64,000 bases of DNA, from positions 2,666,001 through 2,730,000 of the forward strand of contig OY987298.1 in the NCBI GenBank assembly GCA_963920635.1. The letters are read 5' to 3'. Positions within the stretch are counted from its first letter, which is position 1. Each line of letters opens with the position of its first letter. The stretch is from Pseudeuparius sepicola. Taxonomy: Eukaryota; Arthropoda; Insecta; Coleoptera; Anthribidae. Made by a program: the position numbers and the translations under genes. Below are positions 45,481 through 56,694 of the stretch, piece by piece. The notes beneath the pieces are model-generated. The model worked only from the letters and a program-made list of their open reading frames with translations. It was not told the origin of the DNA and searched no databases.

Positions 45481-45899
45481 ACTCATGGGATTGCAGCACT
45501 CCCTTACGGCTAGGACTTCGAGAAAAATATCTTATTCTTTTTACTGAATTTAATCCATTAAAAGTTACATTATAAATGGAGGCATGAATTTGTTTCCATG
45601 TAGCCATTATGTAGGATAGGTTCATTTTCAAGTAAATTATTCTAATATGATATTTATTGGTGCAGGAACATAAGGATCAAACTCAAACACTGCAAAAGGT
45701 TAACGGGTGCTGCTGCCTCAAATTTAGGATTGATCTTTTTTGCCAATGAATAAAATATGGGGGTCGAGATTAGTACATCCAACTTTGTTTTTCGGTGATA
45801 AATAGAACAAAAACATGGATTATAAATACCTAAAGAACCTAATATAATGATTTTTTTACACAAAATTAAAATTTATTTCCAGCGTAACCTCTTTCCAAG

Positions 45900-48800
45900 A
45901 TGAGCTTTATGTTGCTTTTAAAATTCCTAATCCTACACAACAGTGTTTGGTGTCTTTATATTTTTTGTTTTTCTACAGGATGATCACATTTTCAACTTTC
46001 CTCTCTTATAGTTCTCGAAGTGCTTTCGATCCAAATCAACTATGTCAAGGTGCCAAACGCAGTCCAAAACAACTCTAACAAACCAGCCATATTAGACTGT
46101 GACTATTCTGTACGTCCTGACGACGTGGACTTGGTAGTAAAATGGTTTTTAAACGGCGAGGTGGTCTACCAATGGATACCGCCTCAGAAACCTCAAAGCA
46201 TGGGCTTACTCAAGGCAGATAACAAATGTTTTTACTTCCGGTCATCCCGGAAGTGAAACTGCTCCGGTAAACCCGGAAGTGGGATTACTTCCGGTCAAGC
46301 CGGAAGTTAACTTTTCATTTCCGGAAGTGAACTTTTTCATATTTTTCAGGGTAGAGTAGATTTGGACTACAAAGCGACCGATGATCCGACAACTGTGTAC
46401 AGATCAATGAAAATCAATAATCCTACAAATGATATTGAAGGGGAATATAAATGTTTTGTGTCCACATTTGCGAACGAAGATTCTTCTACAAAGAATATGA
46501 TCGTTTTCGGTAAACTGTTAAATTGTTAATCGAAAACAAATTACAGGATATTTTTTTAGAACCGGAAAATAAGTTCTACATTTTGAAAAACGAGTCCAAC
46601 GGAATAGTCAATTTTACTTGTTTTGCTATAGAATTGTACCCTGAACCAAAGTTAGCGCTGTACAATGAAATCGATGGGGATTTTTATCATAAGTAAGATA
46701 TTAAAAAATCAACCCTGACTTTTTGGAAAACGATCTTTCATTTTTTAGGAACAGGATACCAACGGTAGAGTGGGATATTAAAAAGTTGCCAACCGAAAGG
46801 TTTTCGATGTTCATAGTGGCTTCGATAGATCAAGAAAAGTTAGAACCTGGGACATTAATACATTGTGAACTTAGAATTCCTGGCACGGGATATGTGAAAA
46901 TAAAGAGCTTGCTCTTTTATCCTGATGGTAAGAAGATTAGAAATATTTTTTAGTGAAACACATCGACAAAAATCAAAATCGTTTATTTGCTAAATATACA
47001 ATAAAGTAAAACAGTAGATTCATGTTCATATATATAATGTTAAAGGTCTAATCATACCAAATAAATTTTTTTATGCAGTAGGTACGTTCCTAATTATTTA
47101 TTTTTTATTTTCTCTACAAATGTCCTCTGACCTTTAACTTTTTAACCATTTAAAAAACCGTTTCATTTGACCTTCCTACTATTTTCAAAATGCAAGATTC
47201 AAATCTGACACCACAGCGTTAATCAGGACACCCCAAAACCTCCATATACTAAAGTTGAACAAAAAATATGCAGGGAGTTTCATTCTACAAGTTGTCAAAG
47301 TTGAGCAAGATAGGAATTTCAAAGGCATCTGGCGAGTCAAGTACCTATGCCATGGAATACCCTCAAAACAGTTGAATGGTCAACAGCACCATTCAAAGTG
47401 TTGCTGAGCAAAGGATTCAATACAATCATATACTCAAATTATTTTAAGAAGTCCTTACTGGGACTGTCAATTGGTAATTTCGATATCCTAAGTTGGCACC
47501 AATGCAGCAAAAACTGCAACCGGGTCATAAGTTCAGGTCAGTAACTAGCCCATTTGCACTAATAACACGAAAAGTAACACGAACAAGAACAACACAGATG
47601 ACGGTAAAACTCACGAAACGTAGAAAACCCGCGAATATTTTCATTGCCGAATGTTTGAACCAGTTTGAACGATCTGAAAAACCTTCACTGTCACTTTGAC
47701 AGACCGAAGCTAAATTTGCCTGAGTCCGGCCATAGACGCTGCCAAAAGCAGCTGATTATTACAAAATACCAAAATGAAAAGTGTTTCCATGACGTTTGAA
47801 ATTATTATTAAAATGAGTTGTAGTCATAGTTATTGTTATTTACAGCGGTATAATCGTGATTGCAATGGGGTTTTTATTTTATTTTGCTCTTTTTTTCGTA
47901 TCACTTGGGTAACTTTTCACATCATAAATCAATGAGTGACGTCATTAACTGGTTGAGACACATACCAATGTTATACCCATGGTTAACAGAAAATTCCTGG
48001 GGATTTTGTGGAAAATGTCATCTGACAAAATCGGGACTTCTTACAGTAATCGGGGTATATACAGGGTATTTTTCTGTGGGTCATCTTTTAATATGATGAA
48101 TTTTATAAAACTTTATATGGGTCAAGAGCGTTCTAGAATTATTGAAAAAAAATATTAATAAACACAAAAGTAATTTATTTATTTACAAAATGCCTACCAA
48201 CAAAAAAAAAATTTTGGATCTCCCCCAACAAAGTTACTGTCTAAGATTATACATTTTCTGTTACCTTTCCTGTTGTGGCACACCATATAGCCACAACTGG
48301 AGCTACTGACTGGCAGGCTTATGTATTTATTATTATTTATTTCGTTTATATAGTGTCTATGGCAGTTTTTATATCTACATTTATGACCATTATAAAGTTC
48401 CAAAAAATTCAGTACCTTGAGATGCCACAGAGAAAAACACCTTGTATATCTTGTAATGGATCTTTGCACACCAACACTTTAATGGCCCTGTTGACCATGC
48501 AACTGTTCTGAAGGGATTCCATGGCACACTTGACTCGTCAGATGCCTTTAAAATTCCTGATTTTTTGTTAAACTGTGACAACCTAAAATCTTAAATAAAA
48601 CAATCTCTAAATGGTTTTCGGGGGTTTAAAATTGTCGTAGCCGGCCCTGGATTTGATTTTTAAAAATGTCAAAAAAGTTTAAGATTATCTCCAAAAATAA
48701 AGATTTTATTTATTTGTAGATGTAGGTTTAAAAGTAGACACCCTGAATATTTTTATATACAGAGTGTCTCACTTAAGAGTGATACAATTTAACTTCTTTA

Positions 48801-49670
48801 ATTTTTAACCGACCAAAACGAAATTTTTACCAAAGGTAGATGGCATTGTGGCCTACCTACTTATTTCCAAAAAATTAGTTGCCTACTCCAAAGTCAAAGC
48901 CACCTGCCAAGTCACAATCAAGGGTAAAAATCCGAAAATCGTATTAGGCATTTTCCTTTCAAAAAATTTACTAAAAGAAGTTGGACCCTAAATCAAAATT
49001 TTTTCAAAATCAAAAAATATTAAATAAAAAAAGTCCAAAAATAGCAATTTAAGAATTTTCTGCGTTAAAAAAGTGTACCATGGAAGTTTTGAAGGCAAGT
49101 TGTTTTCAAAAAGTAATCATTTTAAAATAAAATTAAAAGCTACAATTTTTTTTATTTATTTTTTGAATTTTTAATTAATTTTTACTATTTAGTTTTGTTT
49201 GATTTTGACAAAATTTTGGATTTAGGGTTCTGGATCGATTCCGAACAACTTTTTTAGTACATTTTTTTGAAAAAGAAAGCCTAATATGACTTTTGGATTT
49301 TTAGCTTCGATTGTGGCATCGCAGGTGGCTTTGGCTTTGGAGTAGGCAACTAATTTTTTGGAAATAAGTAGTCAACAATGCCATCTACCTTTGGTAAAAA
49401 TTTCGTTCTGGTCGGTTAAAAATTAAAGAAGTTATAAGGTTGTTTCACTCTTAAGCGAGACACTCTGTAAAATGATGCATAATAATTATTATCATACTAT
49501 TGCTTTATTTCAGAGTATATGAAGGCTACTGGTAGGTCAAATATAATAAAATAATTAGAATTGATTTTTCTATATGGAAACATTTTATTGTAGGTGTGAA
49601 ATTGTTTAAAAATATTGATTATTATTTAATGTTTTATTTCACAGTTTGTATAGTACTATTGTTAATATAA
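45900..49670 (+). CDS. Beaten-path (Beat)-type two-immunoglobulin-domain protein
   Basis: Secreted or membrane-attached cell-surface protein of the arthropod Beat family, which binds Side receptors in axon guidance. Proposed exons: 45900-45951 (signal peptide, MSFMLLLKFLILHNSVW), 46012-46214, 46350-46509, 46560-46692, 46749-46927, 49514-49531 and 49594-49670; the total is about 273 residues, in phase throughout. The first Ig domain has Cys in ILDCDYSV, Trp in VVKWFLNG, the Beat hallmark VYQWIPP, and Cys in EGEYKCFVSTF. The second has NFTCFAIELYPEPKLALY and IHCELRI. The second intron would use a GC donor. The last two exons (18 bp and 77 bp) are less certain; they give a hydrophobic tail ending in IVLLLI that could be a membrane or GPI-attachment segment. 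The first-intron donor is ambiguous (after 45943 or 45951). A poly(A) signal is at 49738. Confidence 0.8.
46232..46330. repeat. Four ACTTCCGG/CCGGAAGT hairpins filling a small intron
   Basis: Inside the 135-bp intron 46215-46349 four near-palindromes follow one another: ACTTCCGGTCATCCCGGAAG, CTCCGGTAAACCCGGAAGT, ACTTCCGGTCAAGCCGGAAG and TTTCCGGAAGT. The half-site CCGGAAGT equals the ETS-factor consensus. The block is much more GC-rich than the rest of the gene. Confidence 0.9.
47150..48746. mobile_element. Degraded fold-back in the Beat gene, same family as 55498-56687
   Basis: The left part (about 47150-47410) and right part (about 48390-48746) are inverted relatives. They share GAATTTTAAAGGCATCTG-like and GGCCCTGGATTTG-like blocks with the better preserved copy at 55498-56687. 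The left terminus is eroded; the right end ACACCCTGA is near 48746. A MITE-like element (47445-48060) is nested inside. Confidence 0.65.
47445..48060. mobile_element. Inverted, uninterrupted copy of the 24345-27148 element
   Basis: Read on the minus strand it matches 24490-25028 and then, without a gap, 26926-27000. It carries a single GACCCGGTT (complement at 47518-47526) where the other copy holds the 1897-bp THAP/Harbinger insertion. It thus serves as an empty site. Confidence 0.85.
48758..49469. mobile_element. 712-bp fold-back with TACAGAGTGTCTC ends in the Beat gene
   Basis: The left end TACAGAGTGTCTCACTTAAG and the right inverse finishing at 49469 pair with about 200-bp arms (CCAAAGGTAGATGGCA and GTTGCCTACTCCAAAG). 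The right end lies 44 bp upstream of the proposed 18-bp exon. Confidence 0.85.
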
Positions 49671-50860
49671 AGTTTTATAAGAAACCTAGAGATATAATAT
49701 TGAATGTAACCTTACAAAGAAAACTATTCTAATGTTGAATAAAATAACATATTTAATTAAAACTTTGTACCCAATTATTATTATATTATTAATATGCTTT
49801 CTTGCACGCTGCCCCAGGGAAAGTTTATCAAAATAAGTGAAAAGTGGATTTTGAATCTAAATATTAATTCTTCGGTGTTTTAATAAACAGAATATTAATG
49901 ATTTCCTGGGTATTTCTTAAAAATCCTTAATAATTTCTAAATCTGATATTTAAAAACCGGTCTATTATATAATTACGAAATATAAGCTGCAATTATTAGA
50001 ATATAGCATAGGCAGATATATCTTATACTAGATGCTAATCATATAATATAATAAATAAATAGTTCCTATTATGTTTCATAATACTTACCTATTTTACACA
50101 ACAATAATACTACAGGTATTATAGGGACCGCATTCCTTGCATATCTTAGGAAAGAAAGTGTAATATATAACCAGTAGGTACGTATAAAGATACCAAAATA
50201 AGAAGTAGGTATACCCTATTGTATTTTACTTACCATAAAAATTTTTAAAATGAGATATAGTTATAGTATTTCTAAAGTCACTTGAAACAGCATAAAAACT
50301 GTAGGTAATTGGCGTCACAAAAAGAATATAGGACATAAGCGTCACGCAGTTTTCAAAAATATACATATTCTACAAAAGCAACATAATATTTCACTTTTAA
50401 GGTTTTTTTAAGGTTGTCGTCAAACACAACGTAAGGGTTAATGCACCATATAATATTGTCAAAAGGTCTCTAAAAAGCCATATCGATTACAACTATTTAC
50501 GCAAGTATATCCTAAAATCTGTGAAATTATCGCACGCCTATCCACCGCATTTTGCTGTAAAAGTGGCCACCCGTCGAACAGTGTAACCCATGCAAGTATT
50601 GGTGATATTATATTAGGCGACCATGCAGTCACTTGTTTTTGCTACAATATCTATCTTCTCTGTCTCCTTCATCTCTTTTTACTACTAATACCAGGTTCGA
50701 TTTAATATGGTTAAAAAAGTGTTTTGTCTCGTATTTTATTGCCTGTTCTCGAACTACCCTGGTAAAGTATAAATGAACTCACTTGGAACAACATTCATCA
50801 TATCATTTACCACGCTCTGCTTCTGGTAAAAATACCAGACTTATCAGCAGAAATCACCCG
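49671..50860. other. Beat 3' end and intergenic DNA
   Basis: The poly(A) signal AATAAA at 49738-49743 lies 68 bp after the stop codon. Beyond it I recognise no gene or repeat. Confidence 0.4.
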
Positions 50861-50869
50861 TATAAAATT

Positions 50870-51600
50870 CAAAGGTTTTTATGCGGTCGACGTCGACCTA
50901 GTCAAGGAGGCAGCCAATAAGAAAGCGAGCGTAGCGATTTGATTTGTCGGCGTTTCGGAGATCCACGGAGCAGGTGTCGACGTGGGCCAGTTAGGCCAGT
51001 ACAACCAGTGCCGTGCACGGAAATAAGGATTGCGCTTTATTTTACGGATTTTGGTTTTGTGTACAGATTTTTGCGTGGTGTTTATTTTATTCTTTTTTAG
51101 AGCATTTAATTAAAATTTTTATGCTGTTCCAAGTGACCTACAAAAGATAAAAGTCTCTGCATACCATTTTTGACATTTTGGAAAGCTAAAATTATTAGAT
51201 TTTATGAAAATATAAATTGTTTAATTTGCATTCTTTGCCATCTCTGCATTCTTATACAAACATCTCAAACAACGAAAGCATACAAAGTCACTTACCTATA
51301 CCAGGTACTCAATAAATTAACTTTAGCGAAAATACCTCCAATTTCCTAAAATACTAATTCCAATTTTCAATTTTCTACCGGACGTACACATAAATCAAGT
51401 GTGCGTAGCGCGGCGCAAATCGACGGATCAGAAATCAGGTCGGCCGGGCAGCGCCGGCACCTGTCAATCAGTCCCGCGGGCGGACGTTGCCGACGATGGC
51501 CGAACATGTCCGAAGGCAACAGGTGTGCGGGGCTGGTCAGAAGGCGAGAGCCGAGTTGCGAGGTTGCCGGATTTTGCGTATGATGGTAGACACTACGGTT
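50870..51600. promoter_or_regulatory. Two GC-rich, CpG-containing blocks, possible promoter or non-coding first exon
   Basis: The blocks 50880-51030 and 51395-51590 are rich in CG dinucleotides (GTCGACGTCGACC, GTGCGTAGCGCGGCGC, GGCCGGGCAGCGCCGGC) in an otherwise AT-rich region. Several overlapping ORFs here are a by-product of base composition. CAACAG followed by GTGTGC at 51513-51524 could be a weak donor. Strand is not determined. Confidence 0.35.
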
Positions 51601-52189
51601 TTTACAGAGGAGATTGTTTGCTATAACCTTTCTGTTTGTGAATATCTTCGATTTCGGCTCATTTTAAGTAGAATAATCCATTGGTGTAGGGAAATATTTT
51701 CTTTGCTTGGCGGTTTTAGAGAAAAAACTTTAGAAAAAAAAAAACACTTACGTTGAGAGAAAAAAAATTGCAAAAGCAATAATTGTGTGCGTTTTGTTTT
51801 ACTTTTTTTTACATTTTAAGGGACTAGGTATTTTTGGGATCTGACAAACCGCCTATAAATTGATGAAAAAAACAAATAATTGCAAAACATTCAAAAACTA
51901 TAAAAAAAACAATATAACTCTGATATAGTAAATTGTAGGTATTGAACAGAATCGTGTCGAATAATTAAAAAGTGGTCCTTACATATGAAATACAAAAGTT
52001 ATGGCATCTTCCCAAATAACAAAAGATGACGAACACTCTGTATAGCCAAATTAAACTTCGGCTGCACCATACTTATAGGGGGTACTAATACCTAGTTATC
52101 AACATATAATTCAACTTAGAAAAGTATGTAGCAGAAAGATCCAATAACAACCAACATAGTGTATAAATAAAAAATTTTTTTAACAAACA
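51601..52189. other. Intergenic DNA, nothing recognised
   Basis: AT-rich sequence with no supported exon or repeat. Confidence 0.3.
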
Positions 52190-52445
52190 AATTAAAACCG
52201 ACTTCAAAAATTTGCCCGTATGCACACTCCACTAAAAATTAAAAAAAAAAAACAAACACCGACTTTACAAATTTGCCCGTATGCACATTTCAACTAAAAT
52301 TTTAGAAATATTTTTCTCTTTCTAAATTGAGTTATCTTTGGAGTCGGTGACAGTAACTTTTGATGTATGTAGGATATGATGTATTCATATTTAAATAGAT
52401 TTAAATTTCTTGCCTTGACTGTCACCGACTCCAAAGATAACTCAA
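52190..52445. repeat. Terminal fragment of the CCGACTT element fused to a short palindrome
   Basis: 52190-52340 repeats the left end of the 24345-27148 element, with AAAACCGACTTC and GCCCGTATGCACA present twice. It runs into a palindrome (about 52326-52444) with arms TTGAGTTATCTTTGGAGTCG and the inverse, CGACTCCAAAGATAACTCAA. Confidence 0.75.
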
Positions 52446-52944
52446 TTCCACTTCACCAGAGAATACGAGCCTCAAGAATGCGAGTAAAAAATTTCGAATG
52501 TTGCCAAACTTCCAAATATAATTCTCTTTAGGAAATATAATAAACCAAAGCCATGACGCTAGTGCACCAGAATTGTACAGGTTTTTTTGCGATCCGGCAA
52601 CGCCTAGCAAGCCCAGTAAAGATTCATCCTGCAATCAGTTTTCCAAGCTGAATATTTCTTAGAGCGACTGGCGGTCGTAGATATTACGACGCCTGTGGCG
52701 GCAGCAATTTTATGGCCTATTCCCGCGTTTTTTATTTTACTTCCCCTCTGCGTCTCTAGCTTTCTCTCCTATGTTTTACTATAAGTGGCGTCATACCAGA
52801 GAACAATTATTGTTCTCTGGTCATACTAAATCCAATATAGCGGATGTCCCAAGATGGTGGACTAAATTTCTTTACCACCCTCCTGATATGGGAATCAAAT
52901 AAGTAGGTACTAAAAACACAAAATAAAATAAAAGGTAAAAAAAC

Positions 52945-53325
52945 TTTGTAAAAACAAGCTTTTATTTAAACCATATACTAAAACGAATAAAATAATATGA
53001 AATAAATCTAGGTTTTCGGTAGATAATTCAATGCCAAATTGCGTTTTTGTAAATCAAAAAGCATGTCGGGCGAGATGTTCATTAAAGTATAGGTACCAAT
53101 TAATTTTATTGGACAGTGATTGGTTGATAAGCGCAAGTACCTATTTGCCAAAGTATGTATTTTCTTTACAATTCGCTCGAAAAGCTTTTAGATTTATAAA
53201 AACTTATAAAAAATAAAAACGCAATTTGGCATTGAATTATCTTAACGAAAACCTAGACTTATTTTATTTTATTCATTTTAGTACATGGCACATGGCTTAA
53301 ATAATAGCTTGTTTTTAAAAAGTAC
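52945..53325. repeat. About 380-bp palindromic repeat
   Basis: Around 53010, CTAGGTTTTCGGTAGATAAT and ATGCCAAATTGCGTTTTT pair with their inverses at 53218-53262. The pairing continues outward through CGAATAAAATAA and ACAAGCTTTTATTTAA. No coding content. Confidence 0.75.
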
Positions 53326-54880
53326 ATTTTATTTTTTTAGATGTTATTTATGTTTTGTTTGTATTAATGATAGGACAGTGCATACAATAAGTTGTTTTAT
53401 TTTGGAAGTGTTTTTTTGACAGTGACAGTACAAGTTTTTTTTATTTCGGAAGTATTTTTTTTTTGTTTCATGTATTATTTGTCTCGCCGGTTTATTAAAA
53501 ATATGAAAATAAACGAGTAATTGTTTTGCTTTACCATTTTTGTTTCAGGTAAACTAAAATTGCGATAAAAAAATATTGTCTTGAGAAAAAAATTTTAAGG
53601 TGCCCCCCTGCTGCCCTGTAAAGTCACCTAACTGCGGTGTCAAATTACACAGTGGTATAAAAATGGATAAAATTCAAAGTAGGACTGTATGAATGGAGAC
53701 TTTACACATTTTGTAAATTTTAAAAAGTGTGTCGACCCGAAACATTTATTTAATAAAAAAAACTGCAAATTTTAACAAATGTAAAAGTTTAATTCTTGTA
53801 AGACATAAGATATCAATATAGAAAACTTAAAAAAGACGTTCTAAAAACGAAAAAAGTATAAATAAGTAATATTCAGTCTTAGAAATTGTACTTTGTCGTG
53901 TCTATTAGTTGGAATGAATATATCCCTCTCTTCACATTTTGAGGTTTTAAATGTTTAATAATATCGTCTTCACTTTGTTGCCCAGTTTCCTTTTATATAC
54001 GCGGCCCATATTGTAAACTGAAACAAAAAGTTCATATTTACCGAGATATTTACCAACTTTATAAATCCAAACTTATGTGTAAAGTAACCCTAAAGTACAA
54101 AAAACAACATAACTTTCTAAGGGAATATTACATTTATTTAAAATTGTGAATACACAGTCTTCATAAACCACCTTATGTTGTATATAGCCAAACAATGTCA
54201 AAACAGTTACCAAATTAAGGCAGGTGCCCTTAGCACATACCTGTTGTTGAAACGGCCAAAATTCCGCGCCACTACAAGCGGCCACCACGTTGTCTCACAA
54301 CAGACTAAAAATCGTTCCCTTATTGTAAAGCTCCAGCCATCATGTGGCCTTGACGAATGCTCAGTTGATTTATTGCAACTTTGCCATATTTCATCAAAAT
54401 TTAATTTTTAGAGGGAACATGCCTGTCTGTGTAAAGTGACCAATAAGTTGCAAAGTAACACCGCGCTACGGTATCATAATCTTTGACAAAACTCCCATTC
54501 TCCTAAATTATCCAAATCTAAAGTACATAGTAAATAAATTCAGTACCTTTTCTTCATAATGGAATACTTTTAGATATCATTTTCAAATTAATTGTGATCT
54601 AATAAAATAATACATATATTATGTACTTATACATATAATATATTACATTCCCAAATTTATCCTACCAAACAATATTCCAAAATACGGGCCTGTGGGATTG
54701 ACCAATCAGGATATTATATGTCCGATTACTAACAACTACTTGGCCGACCACTGGCAAATACTGTCCGACCATCAGCAAAATAGCCTTTTTTCTCTAATAA
54801 AGACAAATAATGAAACTACATCTTGGAAAGGTTTCAGTCGCATTAACGGGGTGCATATAATTTTAACTGAAAATTTAAAT
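53326..54880. other. Intergenic DNA, no gene recognised
   Basis: AT-rich with no supported exon. A plus-strand frame opens at 54692, but its convincing part is only the GC-rich island that follows. Confidence 0.3.
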
Positions 54881-54884
54881 TTCG

Positions 54885-55320
54885 TTGTGCCTAAAGTGTC
54901 CGACCACCGGCGAATTGACCCGACTCCTTCCCCGCCGCACCCGGCAACGCCGCGGACCGCAACACGGCTGCGCCGAGCCGCCGCCAGCGCCGCGCGCCAG
55001 TCCCGCACCTCGCGCGCTGTCGTCGACGCGCGGTCCCAACGCACGCCGCGGTCCCGCCACCCGTATGACATTCGCAGCGGGCCCCGCGCCGTCCGCGATT
55101 TCGGACTGACGCCCCCCCCGTCCGGGAAACTGCCCGCAGGTAAGCCACACGGCGCCGCCGCGCGCGCGCCCGCCGAACGACGGCATCCAACATCCCCGCG
55201 TCGTTCCGTGACGTCGCGGGGTACCCGCCGCGATTTCGACGGCGGCGCAGCGGGGTAACCCGATCGGGGAGACCGAGTCGGGAGGTTAGGTGGGCAACCC
55301 GCGGTTTACGTGCCAAAATA
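54885..55320 (+). promoter_or_regulatory. CpG-rich island with a consensus splice donor, probable non-coding first exon
   Basis: About 380 bp with very dense CG dinucleotides (GCCGCCAGCGCCGCGCGCC, GTCGTCGACGCGCGG) sit in an AT-rich surround. ORFs are open in several frames on both strands, which reflects lack of AT rather than coding. CCCGCAG followed by GTAAGCC at 55133-55146 is a near-perfect donor on the plus strand, so transcription to the right from a start within 54885-55130 is plausible. Downstream coding exons would be outside the window. Confidence 0.45.
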
Positions 55321-55497
55321 GTAAGAGATCGAAGTGTGCGTGTGGCTACAGTGGAACGCTTGTTTCTGTGACGTATGTTACGTGGTGTGTAGAACAGACT
55401 GGGATTATTGTTATTGTGGCCCAAATAAGCCGATTTTCATTGCGAGCGACAGTAACTTTGGAGCCTCTCAAAACAAATTGATACGCGGATGAGTACC

Positions 55498-56687
55498 TAC
55501 AGGGTGTCCAACTTTATAACTGTGCAAATCCGTAAAATCTTCATTTTTTGAGACAAAAGCCTGAACTTTTTTTGTTTGAAAGGCCTTCTAAAACCGCTTC
55601 TTCTGACCTTCCTTTCATTTTCAAAATGCAAATCCAGGGCCGGCTCTGATTTTTTCATACCCCCGATTTTCACCAAAACCATTTAGCGATTTTTTTATTT
55701 AAAATCTGACCCAACAGCGTTAATCAAAACCCCTATATACTAAATTTGATTAACAAATATACAGGGAGTTCCATTCAGCAGGGTGTCAAAGTTGAGCAAA
55801 ATTGGAATTTTAAAGGCATCTGCCAAGTCAAGTGTGCCATGGAATCCCCTCAAAACAGTTGAATGGTCAATAGAACCACTCTGGGGGTACAAAGGTCCAA
55901 TACACAGAGTATTCTTATTTGTGCCATCTCAAATTACTGAATTTTTGGGACTTTATACTTACGGGTCAAAAATCGAGTACATCAAAGCCGCAACACACAC
56001 TATAAACGAACTAAATCTAAAAAATACAGAAGCCTGTCAGTCAATAAGTCCATATCAGTTAAGGTGGCTGGTGTGCCACAACAGGAAACGCACAGAAAAT
56101 GAATCATCTTAGACAGTGAATCTGTTGAGACAAGGTCCAATAATTTAAATTGTTTTTATTTGTTAGTTGGCATTTTGTAAAGAAATGCATTACTTTTGGG
56201 TTTATCAATATTTTTTCAACGATTCCAGAGTACTCTCTTGATCCGTATAAGTTTCATAAAATTTCAGAATTTTTAGATGGCTCAGCGAAAAATAGCCTGT
56301 ACATTTTTGTGGTAAATATTTTCACACCAACATTTTGAGTGGTCCTGTTGACCATTCGACTGTTTTGAAGGGATTCCATGGCCCACTTGACTCGCCAGAT
56401 GTCTTTAAAATTCCTATTTTGCTCAACTTTGACATATGGGGTTTTTTGGGTGTTCTGATTAACGGCTATGGGGTCAGATTTTAAATAAAAAATCGCTAAA
56501 TGGTTTTCGTGAAAATCGGGGGTGTAAAAAAATCGCAGCCGACCCTGGATTTGCATTTTGAAAATGGCAGGAAGGTCAAAAGACGCGATTTTTGAAGGCC
56601 TTTCAAACAAAAACAAGTTTAGGCGAATATCTCCAAAAATGAAGATTTTACGGAATTGTATACAGTTTTAAAGTTGGACATCCTGTA
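55498..56687. mobile_element. 1.19-kb fold-back with TACAGGGTGTCCAAC ends
   Basis: The left end TACAGGGTGTCCAACTTTAT (55498) pairs with the inverse finishing at 56687. The arms extend about 350 bp, sharing AAGGCCTTTCAAACAAA-like, GGGCCGGCTCTGATTT-like and ATCGCTAAATGGTTTTC-like blocks. Both arms keep ORFs (55783-56112 plus, 56254-56616 minus). These are inverted versions of related sequence and match no family I know. Confidence 0.85.
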
Positions 56688-56694
56688 GGTATAG

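Noticed and set aside
51399..51756. Three overlapping plus-strand ORFs in a GC-rich block
   Set aside because: Same composition effect. No conserved motif and no consistent frame.
52795..52821. Perfect 27-bp palindrome with arms ACCAGAGAACAATT
   Set aside because: Striking but single and short, with no second copy noticed in the window and no target duplication. It could be a transposon footprint, but this cannot be shown.
54692..55258. 188-residue plus-strand ORF and overlapping minus-strand ORFs of similar length
   Set aside because: They are open because the DNA is GC-rich. The peptides are Arg/Ala/Pro-rich low-complexity sequences in several frames at once, and a splice donor lies inside.
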